NCBI GenBank assembly: GCA_021783515.1
Contig: JAJXTV010000031.1
Location: 1 to 42,439 of the forward strand
Source: Nitrospirota bacterium
GTDB lineage: Bacteria; Nitrospirota; Thermodesulfovibrionia; Thermodesulfovibrionales; UBA6898
Direction: 5' to 3'
Length of the DNA: 42,439 nt
Shown: in pieces, positions 29,089 through 37,907 of the stretch
How the letters are laid out: the number at the start of each line of letters is the position of its first letter
Numbering within the stretch: the first letter of the stretch is position 1
The notes under the pieces: generated by a model
The model's database searches: none
Told to the model about the DNA's origin: nothing
What the model saw: the letters and a program-made list of their open reading frames with translations, nothing else
Made by a program: the position numbers and the translations under genes

Positions 29089-29670
29089 CTACCTCTTGCT
29101 GATCGCCTTCAGGATATCTCTTCTCGATATGACGCCGGTCAGTCTGCCTTCCGAATCGATGACCGCCAGCCGCCGGATCCTGCGTTCATCCATTATCTTG
29201 GCGGCCTCGCTGATATCGGCGTCGGGCCGGATAGTTATCGGGGTAGGGGTCATGATATCGCCGACAAGGTCCCCCATCTTCCGCTCGGGAAGGGGCTGGC
29301 CGAGCAGATGCCTCATAAAGTCCAAAAAGGTATGCTTCCTCTGTGTCCCCATCATCGCAAGAACGTCCGCCTCCGAGATGATGCCGATGACGCGGTTGTC
29401 CTTGTCGACTACCGGGAGGCCACTGATGTTGTGCTCGGAGAGCGTGCGGGCTGCATGAGAAATGTCTTCCAGTTTCCCGACCGAAATCACATTTTCGGTC
29501 ATGACGTCCTGCACCAGGATCCGTGCGGCAAGCCTGGACTTCGCATGTTTGAAGGCGACTGAGTAGATCTTTTTGAGGTCTTCCGCGCTGATCTGGGCAT
29601 AGGTCTTCGTTTCTTTCAGCGCCGCCATCAGGTCTTCTTCTGAGATTTCATCATGTACCTTTTCGTTCAT
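29089..29670 (-). CDS. Protein with tandem CBS domains
   Basis: The protein has 193 residues. After a 50-residue helical N-terminus there are two CBS motifs: VQDVMTENVISVGKLEDIS with GLPVVDKDNRVIGIISEADVL, and VGDIMTPTPITIRPDADIS with LAVIDSEGRLTGVISRRDIL. Such pairs bind adenine nucleotides and act as energy sensors. GAGAGG precedes ATG 29,670. No partner domain is fused, so the target is unknown. Confidence 0.9.
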   Translation of the reverse strand: MNEKVHDEISEEDLMAALKETKTYAQISAEDLKKIYSVAFKHAKSRLAARILVQDVMTENVISVGKLEDISHAARTLSEHNISGLPVVDKDNRVIGIISEADVLAMMGTQRKHTFLDFMRHLLGQPLPERKMGDLVGDIMTPTPITIRPDADISEAAKIMDERRIRRLAVIDSEGRLTGVISRRDILKAISKR

Positions 29671-29859
29671 TTTGCCTCTCAACAAACTCAGGATTATGCC
29701 GTAGCGTCAGCGGGCGCTTCCGGAAGAACAGCCTATCATACCTTTATCATAAAACTGCGCCCGGCGCAAGCCGGAACGCTGTTCGCGCACTACGCGTCAT
29801 TTGCATAACAGCCTGACATCAATTATAAAAGTTTGATACACTTGTAGCAAGGAGTCGGC

Positions 29860-31452
29860 GTGAAAAGGTCAATAAAAGTCCTTGCGGTTGCATCAGGCGT
29901 CCTGCTTGCGGGAGCTGCCGGCCTGAGTCTCTTTGTCGGGAGTTATCTCAAGAGCGACAAGCTGAAGTCTGTCCTGGTCCCCCGGATCGAGCAGCTTACC
30001 GGGAGAACGGTGAAGATCGATTCGATACAGGTGTCTCTCCTGAGAGGGATTGTGGTGAAGGGGTTCAGCATAAAGGAGAAGAGCGGGGAGGGCAATTTCC
30101 TGAGTTCCCGGATGTTTGTGCTCGATTTCCGTCTGTTACCGCTTCTGAAAAAAGAGGTCGTCATCAAGAAGCTCGAGCTGGATTCGCCGTCGGTCAGGAT
30201 CGAAAGACGAAAAGACGGGACCTATAACTTCAGCGATATACTTAACGCAATGAACGAGGACGGGGAGCGGGGCATGTCCGGGGAGACGGACAATAAAGGG
30301 AGCAACGGATTTACCATTGCGGCCGACAGCCTCCATATCTCGGACGCGAAAGTCGAATACCGGGACGAACGGAATGATCTCGATGTCGCTGCGAGCGGAG
30401 ACGGAGACATCGCAATCACCCCGGCCCACAAGATGTCAGAAGGTCTTTCCGGCACCCTTGAGATTAAGAGCGCCAAAGCTGCAGTCGGTGGCATCGAAAC
30501 GGACACGGCCGGAAGGCTCGATATCAGCCCGCAGACGCTGGCATTTCAGTTGAAGACGCAGATCGGGGAGGGAAGTGTGGGCGTGAGCGGCAAGGTTGGC
30601 GACTACCGAGGCTCTCCGGCAGTGGTATGTAACGTTTCGTTGCGCGATATAGATATCGGAAAGCTAGTAGAGGGAGCCGGCAAACGTGCCCAACCGGGCC
30701 GCAAGGAAGCGGAAGTCGGCGGGGCGGGGAAGGGGCCTGCCGCCTCTGCCATCCCGGAGAACACAGTAGCATCGGGAGAGATAAAGGGGGAGGACCTCAG
30801 ATATCGGGCTTATACGGCGAAGGCCCTTTTTATGAAATATCGCTTCGAAAGGGGTTTTGCGAAGATAGAACCGATCGATATGACATTCAGCGGGGGCGAA
30901 GGCGGGGCGGTCTCGGGCAAGGCGCATGCGGAGCTGGCGTTTCTCGTCGGCCCCGAGAGCCGGGACGTCGCTTCCTCCGTTGAGGACTCCCTTGCCGGGA
31001 AGGGGACGCTCGATCTGAGTGGTATCGGGGCGGGGGAATCGAAGATTACGACGGCGATCGCCTCGCTTACCGGCATAAAGGAAATCAGAAAACCCCGGTT
31101 TTCGCCGACGCGTTTCAATTTTACCGTAAAAGACCGGACATGCTTCTTCGACGGAGTCCTCGAATCGGACCGGATCAGGCTGGACATCTCGGGGAACGCC
31201 GGCTTCGACAAGAGGCTGTCTGTCCTCGCCGATATGAAGATTTCACCGGCGCTTATTTCACAGCTCTCGCCCGCCGCCAAGGTAGCGACGTATGCGAAAG
31301 ACAGCAACGGTTGGGTGACGATACCCCTGAAGATTACCGGAACGACGGAAAGGCCGTCGGTAGGCTTGAACAGGGCGGCGGTTGGAAGACAGGTCGAAAA
31401 AGAGATAGGCAAGGAGATCAAAAAAAGGGTGCTTAAAGGCCTCTTCAAGTGA
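29860..31452 (+). CDS. AsmA-family protein
   Basis: The protein has 530 residues starting at GTG 29,860 after AAGGAG. An N-terminal membrane anchor (VLAVASGVLLAGAAGLSLFVG) is followed by the AsmA signature (LVPRIEQLTGRTVKIDSIQVSLLRG, GFSIKEK) and long beta-rich repeats. The C-terminus contains the AsmA_2-type block SDRIRLDISGNAGFDKRL and VTIPLKITGT. AsmA-like proteins span the periplasm and are linked to phospholipid transport and outer-membrane homeostasis, implying a diderm host. Confidence 0.87.
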   Translation: MKRSIKVLAVASGVLLAGAAGLSLFVGSYLKSDKLKSVLVPRIEQLTGRTVKIDSIQVSLLRGIVVKGFSIKEKSGEGNFLSSRMFVLDFRLLPLLKKEVVIKKLELDSPSVRIERRKDGTYNFSDILNAMNEDGERGMSGETDNKGSNGFTIAADSLHISDAKVEYRDERNDLDVAASGDGDIAITPAHKMSEGLSGTLEIKSAKAAVGGIETDTAGRLDISPQTLAFQLKTQIGEGSVGVSGKVGDYRGSPAVVCNVSLRDIDIGKLVEGAGKRAQPGRKEAEVGGAGKGPAASAIPENTVASGEIKGEDLRYRAYTAKALFMKYRFERGFAKIEPIDMTFSGGEGGAVSGKAHAELAFLVGPESRDVASSVEDSLAGKGTLDLSGIGAGESKITTAIASLTGIKEIRKPRFSPTRFNFTVKDRTCFFDGVLESDRIRLDISGNAGFDKRLSVLADMKISPALISQLSPAAKVATYAKDSNGWVTIPLKITGTTERPSVGLNRAAVGRQVEKEIGKEIKKRVLKGLFK

Positions 31453-31461
31453 TTCCTGTGC

Positions 31462-31508
31462 AGCAAGAAAGCGCTACAGAAGGCCTTTCGGGCCGCTCTC
31501 CCGCCTTT
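31462..31508. repeat. Dispersed repeat, copy 1
   Basis: This 47-bp intergenic segment shares CGCTACAGAAGGC and flanking bases with 40,159-40,206, about 36 of 45 positions by eye. It contains a GGCC-TTTC-GGGCC hairpin. It resembles a REP-type intergenic element. Confidence 0.6.
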
Positions 31509-31567
31509 ATGGTGATATTCATGCAACGCGAGCGTGCGGTTGTCAGGTAGCGGGCCGACGGGCTATA

Positions 31568-32695
31568 ATGGCAGGCGTGAGCGACCTGGAGCGAAAGATC
31601 ATCAGAAGAATCCATCAGGGCGGACCTCTCACCTTTGACGCTTTCATGGATATGGCGCTATACGATCCGCAATATGGATATTACGCGTCGGGAAAGGCGA
31701 GGATAGGCAGGTCGGGAGACTTCTATACCAGTTCCTATCTCCATCCGGTGTTCGGCAGGATGCTCGGGAGGCAGGTCGAAGAGTTCTGGACGTACATGGG
31801 GAAACCCGGCGACTTCCGGGTCATCGAGATGGGGGCCGGCGCCGGATATCTCTGCAAAGACATGCTCGGTTATCTCAAAGAGCGCGAAATCTTCTCATCC
31901 CTCTCCTATACCATTATCGAGCGTTATCCGGAAGTCCGGGGAAAACAGGAAGGTCTCGTTCGGGATTTTGGAAACCACGTTGTCTGGGCCTCCTCGCTCG
32001 GCGAGATCGGGAGCGTCCGGGGCTGTCTGCTGTCCAATGAACTCCTCGACGCGTTTCCGGTCCATATCGTGGTGATGGAAGAGGAGCTGAAGGAGATCTA
32101 CGTGGCGGCTGAAGACGGCCGTCTGAAGGAGGCGCGGGGGCCGCTGAGTGATGCCGCGCTTGCGGACTATTTGGGCGCTCTGCATGGTGATTTCGAAAAA
32201 GGCTATACGACAGAGGTAAATCTTCGTGCGCGCGACTGGATCGCGGGGGCTGAGGCGGCGCTCGGCGAAGGTTTTATACTGACGATAGACTATGGGTATA
32301 CGGCACGCGAGTACTACAGCGGGGACAGGAACCGGGGCACGCTCATGTGCTATTACCGCCACCAGTTGTCCGAAGATCCGCTACGGAATGTGGGCGAACA
32401 GGACATCACCGCCCATGTTAACTTCTCCTCTCTGAAAGGATGGGGCGAGGAGAGGGGGCTTGCCACGATAGGCTTCTGCGGCCAGGGGGCATATCTCACC
32501 GCTCTCGGCATCGACGAGGAAATAAAGAGGCTCTCGGAAGAATCAGCGGATTATCTCTTTGAGCTGGCGAGGATCAAGAAGCTGATCCTCCCGCAGGGGA
32601 TGGGAGAATCCCACATGGTCATGGTGCAATATAAGGGAACGGGCAATCCGGTTCTCAGAGGGTTCAGTCTCAGGAACCGGGCACGATACCTTTAG
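31568..32695 (+). CDS. MidA-family SAM-dependent methyltransferase
   Basis: The protein has 375 residues. MidA/NDUFAF7 (DUF185) features are in order: MALYDPQYGYYAS with GDFYTSS, the SAM motif VIEMGAGAGYLCKDML, LLSNELLDAFPVH, ILTIDYGYTAREYY and a conserved end with MVMVQYKG. Mitochondrial homologues methylate an arginine of complex I; bacterial targets are not settled. A GTG three codons inside is an alternative start. The 3' end overlaps the convergent isomerase gene by 26 bp. Confidence 0.9.
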   Translation: MAGVSDLERKIIRRIHQGGPLTFDAFMDMALYDPQYGYYASGKARIGRSGDFYTSSYLHPVFGRMLGRQVEEFWTYMGKPGDFRVIEMGAGAGYLCKDMLGYLKEREIFSSLSYTIIERYPEVRGKQEGLVRDFGNHVVWASSLGEIGSVRGCLLSNELLDAFPVHIVVMEEELKEIYVAAEDGRLKEARGPLSDAALADYLGALHGDFEKGYTTEVNLRARDWIAGAEAALGEGFILTIDYGYTAREYYSGDRNRGTLMCYYRHQLSEDPLRNVGEQDITAHVNFSSLKGWGEERGLATIGFCGQGAYLTALGIDEEIKRLSEESADYLFELARIKKLILPQGMGESHMVMVQYKGTGNPVLRGFSLRNRARYL

Positions 32696-33440
32696 TCTTC
32701 AGGTAGGCCATGCTCTTTCTGAAGTGTTGAGGGGAATGGGCCTCCAATGTATAGACGCAATCTTTTCTGTCGAGAAGCCTGAAGAAGGTATCGAAATCGA
32801 AGGTCCCGTCGCCCATCGGCAGATGCTGGTCCGACGTCCTGTCGTTGTCATGGAGATGCAGTTCGAGGATGTGCGGATTAAGGTCCCGCATCCATTCGCC
32901 GAGCCCCGCCCTAGAGAAGAGGTGGCAGTGGCCGGTATCGAAACAGACGCCAAAATCATCAGAGTCCATTTCTTTCATGAGAAGTTTCAGATTTGAAGGC
33001 TCGTCTTCGAAGATGTTCTCAATGGCGATCTTCACGCCGATGTCGGACGCGCGGGCGCTGACCGGCCGCCAGGTCTGGAGGCTTTTTTCGAGCCACAAAT
33101 CGATGTTCAGCGCGTACTTCCACTTTTCGTACCCCGAGTGAAATACGATTACCTTCGGCCGGAGGACCTCCGCAATGTCCAGCACATGGAAGAACCGCTC
33201 GGTCGTCGCCTGCCGCACCTTTGAGTCGACCGCTCCCGGCGACAGGTCCATAAACGGCGCATGAATCGAAAGGGACGGCCGATAATCGAGGAGTGCGGCG
33301 AGGCCTTCGATGTCGGCCGGAGATATGTCGTCCAGGACCGCCGACCCGAAATATATCTCGAGGTTCAGCCTTTCCTTTCTGATGAGGTCCTTATATTCGG
33401 CTATCCGGTTGAAGGGAACGTGGGCGTGAGGCAGTGCCAC
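32670..33440 (-). CDS. Sugar-phosphate isomerase/epimerase-like TIM-barrel protein
   Basis: The protein has 256 residues and belongs to the xylose-isomerase-like/AP endonuclease 2 superfamily. Metal-binding strands are visible: LSIHAPFM, VIVFHSGY, IAIENIFED, VCFDTGHCHLF, ELHLHDND and YTLEAH. GTG at 33,440 overlaps the fmdB-like stop (TAGTG). Substrate unknown; members include isomerases and endonuclease IV, and no endonuclease-specific set is apparent. Confidence 0.85.
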   Translation of the reverse strand: MALPHAHVPFNRIAEYKDLIRKERLNLEIYFGSAVLDDISPADIEGLAALLDYRPSLSIHAPFMDLSPGAVDSKVRQATTERFFHVLDIAEVLRPKVIVFHSGYEKWKYALNIDLWLEKSLQTWRPVSARASDIGVKIAIENIFEDEPSNLKLLMKEMDSDDFGVCFDTGHCHLFSRAGLGEWMRDLNPHILELHLHDNDRTSDQHLPMGDGTFDFDTFFRLLDRKDCVYTLEAHSPQHFRKSMAYLKTKGIVPGS

Positions 33441-33739
33441 TATTTCGGGGCCGGCGCGGCAGCTTTTTCCGGTTTCTTGTCGGCTTTCGGCTCCGTCTTT
33501 GCAGCCGTCGTATCCGATTTTTCGCCGTTTCCGGAATCGGATGCCTTCGGCGATGTCCTGGAGGATGCGTAATCAGTCGCGTACCAGCCGGTGCCCTTCA
33601 GTACGAAGGATGTGTTGGATATCATCTTCTTTATTTCGCCCCCGCAGTCCGGGCATGCAGTAAGCGGCGCATCGGTTATCTTCTGCATGATCTCATGCCG
33701 CTTGCCGCACTCTGTACAGCAATATTCATAAATAGGCAT
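33440..33739 (-). CDS. FmdB-family zinc-ribbon protein
   Basis: The protein begins [19 protein letters not shown] and has CPDCGG and the closing [13 protein letters not shown], all typical of FmdB regulatory proteins. A Lys/Ala/Pro-rich disordered tail follows. AAAGGAGG lies about 8 bp before the ATG. FmdB was linked to amide/formamide-inducible genes in one organism, but the broad role is unknown. Confidence 0.92.
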   Translation of the reverse strand: MPIYEYCCTECGKRHEIMQKITDAPLTACPDCGGEIKKMISNTSFVLKGTGWYATDYASSRTSPKASDSGNGEKSDTTAAKTEPKADKKPEKAAAPAPK

Positions 33740-33900
33740 AACCCTCAACCTCCTTTACTAATCAACTAGTATTATAACCAAGGGGCCGAAAAGGCGTCAA
33801 ATCTGCAGCAGGAAAAACAGTTACCTCCCCGCCGGCATGCAGCGATCGGGTTATTTTTCGGGGGTTTACCTCCTTCTCAGCATGCAGATATAATATCCTC

Positions 33901-34512
33901 ATGCTGATCGTTGCGCTGACAGGGAATTACGGTATGGGCAAAAGCTTCGTGCTTTCGGCCTTCAGAGACCTTGGGGCGGTCACGCTCGACAGCGATCGGA
34001 TCGTCGCGCTTCTTCTAAAGGAGGAGTGGGTAATCGGCGAAGTCCGGAGACTCGTCGGACCGGAGGCGGTGAATCCCGACGGGACGCTCGACAAGAAGAC
34101 GGTAGCCCGAAAGGTTTTTCAGGACAGGGAACTGAAGAAGAAGCTCGAAGGTTTCATCCATCCCCTCGTATTCGAAAGGGTGAACGACTTTATCGGGAAG
34201 ATAAAGGACAGAAACCGCATTGTTATCGTCGAGGTGCCCCTACTCTTTGAGGGAAGCTATCAGAAGGATTTTTCGAAGGTGATCGCCGTTTCTGCTCCCG
34301 AGGGGACGGCGCTCGAGCGGCTGGAGCGCTCCGGCGTCACGAGGGAGGAGGCCCTTTCCCGATTGCGCAGCCAGATGCCGATCGAACAGAAGAGGGCGGC
34401 CGCCGACTACGTGATCGAAAACGGCGGATCAAAGGACGAGACCAGAAGACAAGTCGGGGAGGTGTACCGGTTGCTGGGCGGGGAGATGAAGAAGGGCGGG
34501 CAGCGGCCTTAA
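33901..34512 (+). CDS. coaE: Dephospho-CoA kinase
   Basis: The protein has 203 residues with the P-loop GNYGMGKS at residues 8-15, LDSDRIVALLL, FIHPLVFE and VIVEVPLLFEGSY, the family landmarks. It phosphorylates dephospho-CoA as the last step of CoA synthesis in the cytoplasm. The usual GxxGSGKS is GNYGMGKS here, with the catalytic lysine retained. Confidence 0.93.
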   Translation: MLIVALTGNYGMGKSFVLSAFRDLGAVTLDSDRIVALLLKEEWVIGEVRRLVGPEAVNPDGTLDKKTVARKVFQDRELKKKLEGFIHPLVFERVNDFIGKIKDRNRIVIVEVPLLFEGSYQKDFSKVIAVSAPEGTALERLERSGVTREEALSRLRSQMPIEQKRAAADYVIENGGSKDETRRQVGEVYRLLGGEMKKGGQRP

Positions 34513-34513
34513 C

Positions 34514-34960
34514 CTACGCCTGCCTCAGATAATGCTCTGTCCAGTCTTCCAGTTGCGAAGGAGACAATGCCCCGTTGACCTCGTCGATCTGTCGTCCTCC
34601 CCTGTAGAGGGTAAGTCTCGGCACGGACATGACACCGAAGCGCTGGGCGAGATAGGTCTCTTTCTCGGTATTGACCGTGACGACCTTCATCCGTCCCGCC
34701 TTTCGGCGGGCGACTTCCTCGATTCCCGGCATCATCCCTCGGCAATGGACGCACCAGGGCGCCCATAAGAATACCAGGACATAACCGGGGGGGTCGAAGG
34801 CCTCGGACTGGAAGTTCGCCGTCGTCCCTTCGACGGGCGAATGGGGAAAATCGAGATATGCTTTGCACTTTCCGCACTTCGGCCGTTCGGTCAATCTGTT
34901 GGCAGGTACCCGATTGACCGTCCGGCATGCCGCACACCGTAAGAGTGCAGATCCTTCCAT
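34514..34960 (-). CDS. Thioredoxin 2-like protein with N-terminal zinc ribbon and CVHC active site
   Basis: The protein has 148 residues. N-terminal LRCAACRTVNRVP and PKCGKCKAYL form the zinc ribbon of TrxC-type thioredoxins. The thioredoxin domain has LVFLWAPWCVHCRGMMP, so the usual WCGPC is WCVHC, and VMSVPRLTLYRGG carries the cis-proline. The changed dipeptide should alter redox potential. It stops 2 bp from the convergent coaE end. Confidence 0.9.
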   Translation of the reverse strand: MEGSALLRCAACRTVNRVPANRLTERPKCGKCKAYLDFPHSPVEGTTANFQSEAFDPPGYVLVFLWAPWCVHCRGMMPGIEEVARRKAGRMKVVTVNTEKETYLAQRFGVMSVPRLTLYRGGRQIDEVNGALSPSQLEDWTEHYLRQA

Positions 34961-35080
34961 GAAGCTTCCTCCTGCATAAAGATTAGCATATCGCGGCCGG
35001 CAGGCGAACTTTGCTATTTGCCTCTTCCTCTTGTAAAATTAACCCTAATCGTTACATGCGGAGTCGAAAGGGAGTAAGCC

Positions 35081-36106
35081 ATGCTTATCGTATTGCATCA
35101 TTGGGCGGCTGACAAAGACGTGGCGCAGGTCAAAAGGACGATTGCGTCGCTGGGCCTCAAGCCTGTCGCGATCCCCGGGGCGGAGAGGACAGCTATCGGG
35201 GTCATTGGCAATCAGGGGTGGATCGAGGACTCTCCTTTCAGGGGCATCAAGTCGATACGGGAGATCATTCACGTTACGAAACCTTACAAATTGGTAAGCC
35301 GCGATTTCCATCCTTCGGACACGGTCGTCAACCTTCCGGGAAAAGTAAGGATCGGCGGAAGGTCCCCTTTCCTTGTCATCGGCGGCCCCTGCGCAATCGA
35401 GGGGAGAGACCAGATATTCCAAACCGCCCGTTTTTTGAAAAAGGTCGGCGTAAAAGTCCTGAGGGCCGGCGCGTACAAGCCCAGAACGAGCCCGCACAGC
35501 TTTCAGGGGCTGAGGGAAGAGGGGCTCGAGATTCTCGACGCGGTGAGAAAGGAGACCGGCATCCTTGTTGTCACCGAAGTGATGAGCCCGGAGCAGGTAG
35601 GACTGGCGGCTGAAAAAGTCGATATCCTCCAGATAGGCGCGCGGAACATGCAGAACTTCGACCTTCTCAATGAGGTGGGAAGGTCGGGAAAGCCGGTGGT
35701 GCTGAAGCGCGGTCTTTCCGCGACTGTCGAAGAATGGCTGGCATCTGCGGAATATATCCTGCTCGGCGGCAACCGTAACGTGATCCTCTGCGAACGGGGC
35801 ATACGGACCTTCGAGACCGCGACGCGTAACACCGCGGACCTTGCGGTCGTTCCTCTGGTGAAATCCCTGTCTCATCTACCGGTCATTTTCGACCCGAGCC
35901 ATGCCACCGGAAGACGGGACCTCGTCCCGCAGATGGCGCTCGCCTCGGTCGTGGCGGGGGCGCACGGCGTGATGATCGAGGTGCATCCCGATCCGGAACA
36001 CGCCCTTTCCGACGGCCCTCAGTCCCTTCACTTCAAGGAGTTCGAGGCGCTCTGCCGCCGGATTTCCGGCCTTGAAGGGTTCATGAGGAGGTCCAGCCGG
36101 AAGTGA
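35081..36106 (+). CDS. aroF: DAHP synthase (type I beta, with N-terminal regulatory domain)
   Basis: The protein has 341 residues. An ACT/ferredoxin-like N-terminal domain of about 70 residues is followed by the barrel with [65 protein letters not shown] and [17 protein letters not shown]. It condenses PEP and erythrose-4-phosphate to start the shikimate pathway. The layout matches the Thermotoga/Bacillus type, where the extra domain gives feedback control by aromatic amino acids. Confidence 0.94.
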   Translation: MLIVLHHWAADKDVAQVKRTIASLGLKPVAIPGAERTAIGVIGNQGWIEDSPFRGIKSIREIIHVTKPYKLVSRDFHPSDTVVNLPGKVRIGGRSPFLVIGGPCAIEGRDQIFQTARFLKKVGVKVLRAGAYKPRTSPHSFQGLREEGLEILDAVRKETGILVVTEVMSPEQVGLAAEKVDILQIGARNMQNFDLLNEVGRSGKPVVLKRGLSATVEEWLASAEYILLGGNRNVILCERGIRTFETATRNTADLAVVPLVKSLSHLPVIFDPSHATGRRDLVPQMALASVVAGAHGVMIEVHPDPEHALSDGPQSLHFKEFEALCRRISGLEGFMRRSSRK

Positions 36107-36234
36107 CCTTTCAGGGCTGATTTTTCATGCCGGAAATGGTATAGTATAAAACCGCAGCAAGTGGTTGTTTCGTTGGCCTTTTTTGCAGAAAAGGAGGACG
36201 CATCGCCTTCTGCATATATCGGTAATAAGTTCTT

Positions 36235-36837
36235 ATGGGCAATGAGAAGAGAAGAAAAAGGGATACCCGGAAAATGAACCTGAAGAAGATCGAAAAGGGC
36301 GTAAGGCTCATCATCGAAGGGATAGGTGAGGACCCCGAAAGACCTGGCATAAAGGACACACCCGTTCGCGTCGCAAAGATGTATCAGGAGATCTTTTCGG
36401 GGCTCGAGACTCCCACGGAAGAGATCCTCCAGCATATCGAGGGCGAAAGCCATGACGAGATGGTGCTCCTGAAGGATATCCCGTTTTATTCGGTCTGCGA
36501 GCACCATCTCCTGCCGTTCATCGGGAAGGCCCATGTGGCGTATATCCCGGGGGCCGGCAAGATCGCGGGGATCGGCGAGCTGGCGAAGGCGGTCGAGATC
36601 CTTGCGAAGAGGCCGCAGGTGCAGGAGAGGCTCACCGCCCAACTGGCCGACATGATCATGAACAAACTGAAGCCGAAGGGCGCGATGGTGATCATCGACG
36701 CCGAGCATCTCTGTCTTTCGATGCGGGGGATGAAGAAGCCCGGCGCCAGGACGGTCACTTCGGCCGTGAGGGGCATCTTCAGGTCAAAGGAATCGACCAG
36801 GGATGAGCTGCTGGAGCTGATCAAGAGACGCGACTGA
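36235..36837 (+). CDS. folE: GTP cyclohydrolase I
   Basis: The protein has 200 residues. Zinc and active-site motifs are [28 protein letters not shown] and [12 protein letters not shown]. It makes dihydroneopterin triphosphate for folate, which fits the folate-dependent genes downstream. ATG 36,235 adds a basic leader with no clear ribosome site; ATG 36,274 ([12 protein letters not shown]) is closer to the usual start. Confidence 0.95.
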   Translation: MGNEKRRKRDTRKMNLKKIEKGVRLIIEGIGEDPERPGIKDTPVRVAKMYQEIFSGLETPTEEILQHIEGESHDEMVLLKDIPFYSVCEHHLLPFIGKAHVAYIPGAGKIAGIGELAKAVEILAKRPQVQERLTAQLADMIMNKLKPKGAMVIIDAEHLCLSMRGMKKPGARTVTSAVRGIFRSKESTRDELLELIKRRD

Positions 36838-36906
36838 GGCTTCCCGCGCGCAGCACAGACTTTTTTGGCACTGACACCGACAACTATTATTTAAAGGAGG
36901 AAGAAG

Positions 36907-37821
36907 ATGTCTGCAAAAATCATAAGCGGTACCGAGATCGCCGGCCAGATACGGGAGGAACTCAAGAAGGAAGTCGCGGAGATGAAGGAAAAACACGGGG
37001 TCGTCCCGGGGCTGGTCACCATTCTGGTAGGCAAGAACCCGGCTTCCGTCAGCTACGTTACGGGAAAGCACAAGGCGGCAGATGAGATCGGCTTTTTCTC
37101 GGTCCAGGACGATCAGCCGGAGGACATAACCCAGGAGACCCTTCTCGGACTGATCGACAAATACAACAAGGACCCCAAGGTGCACGGAATCCTCGTCCAG
37201 CTCCCGCTGCCGAGGCATATCGATGAAAAGAAAGTCCTCAATGCCATCGACCCGGACAAGGACGTCGACGGGTTTCATCCGGTCAACGTCGGGCGCCTCA
37301 TGATCGGCGGGGACGAGGCGAAGTTCCTGCCCTGCACACCGGCGGGAATCCAGGAGCTGATCGTCCGCTCCGGCTTCGAGACAGCCGGCGCAGAGGTCGT
37401 GGTCGTCGGCCGCTCCAATATCGTCGGCAAGCCGATCGCGATGATCATGCTTCAGAAGGGCAAGGGCGCGAACTCGACCGTCACGGTCGTTCATACCGGC
37501 ACGAAGAATATGGCCGACCACTGCAAGCGGGCCGACATCCTGATCGTCGCGGCGGGCGTGCCGGGCCTCGTGAAGCCGGAGTGGATCAAGCCGGGCGCCT
37601 GTGTGATCGACGTCGGGGTGAACCGGGTTGGCGAGAAGAAGAGCGAAAAGACCGGCAAGATGGTCCCGATCCTGAAGGGCGATGTCGACTTTGACGCGGC
37701 AAAGGAGATCGCCGGCGCGATCACTCCGGTGCCGGGAGGTGTAGGCCCGATGACGATCACGATGCTGATGAAAAATACCGTCACGTCGGCGAAGATGCAC
37801 GCCGGCCTGCCGATAAAATAA
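36907..37821 (+). CDS. folD: Methylene-THF dehydrogenase/methenyl-THF cyclohydrolase
   Basis: The protein has 304 residues. Signature residues include SYVTGKHKAADEIG (catalytic lysine), GILVQLPLP, DVDGFHPVN, FLPCTPAGIQEL, VVVGRSNIVGKP and ITPVPGGVGPMT. It interconverts methylene-, methenyl- and formyl-THF. AAAGGAGG precedes the ATG. With metV/metF it provides adjoining steps of the methyl branch of the Wood-Ljungdahl pathway. Confidence 0.96.
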   Translation: MSAKIISGTEIAGQIREELKKEVAEMKEKHGVVPGLVTILVGKNPASVSYVTGKHKAADEIGFFSVQDDQPEDITQETLLGLIDKYNKDPKVHGILVQLPLPRHIDEKKVLNAIDPDKDVDGFHPVNVGRLMIGGDEAKFLPCTPAGIQELIVRSGFETAGAEVVVVGRSNIVGKPIAMIMLQKGKGANSTVTVVHTGTKNMADHCKRADILIVAAGVPGLVKPEWIKPGACVIDVGVNRVGEKKSEKTGKMVPILKGDVDFDAAKEIAGAITPVPGGVGPMTITMLMKNTVTSAKMHAGLPIK

Positions 37822-37907
37822 GCCTCTCTGAGAGAAGCCTTGCCGAGACGGAGCAAAATAATTATCTGTTAACATAAAGAGGAAACTCTGAAGCAGGAGT
37901 GTAATGC

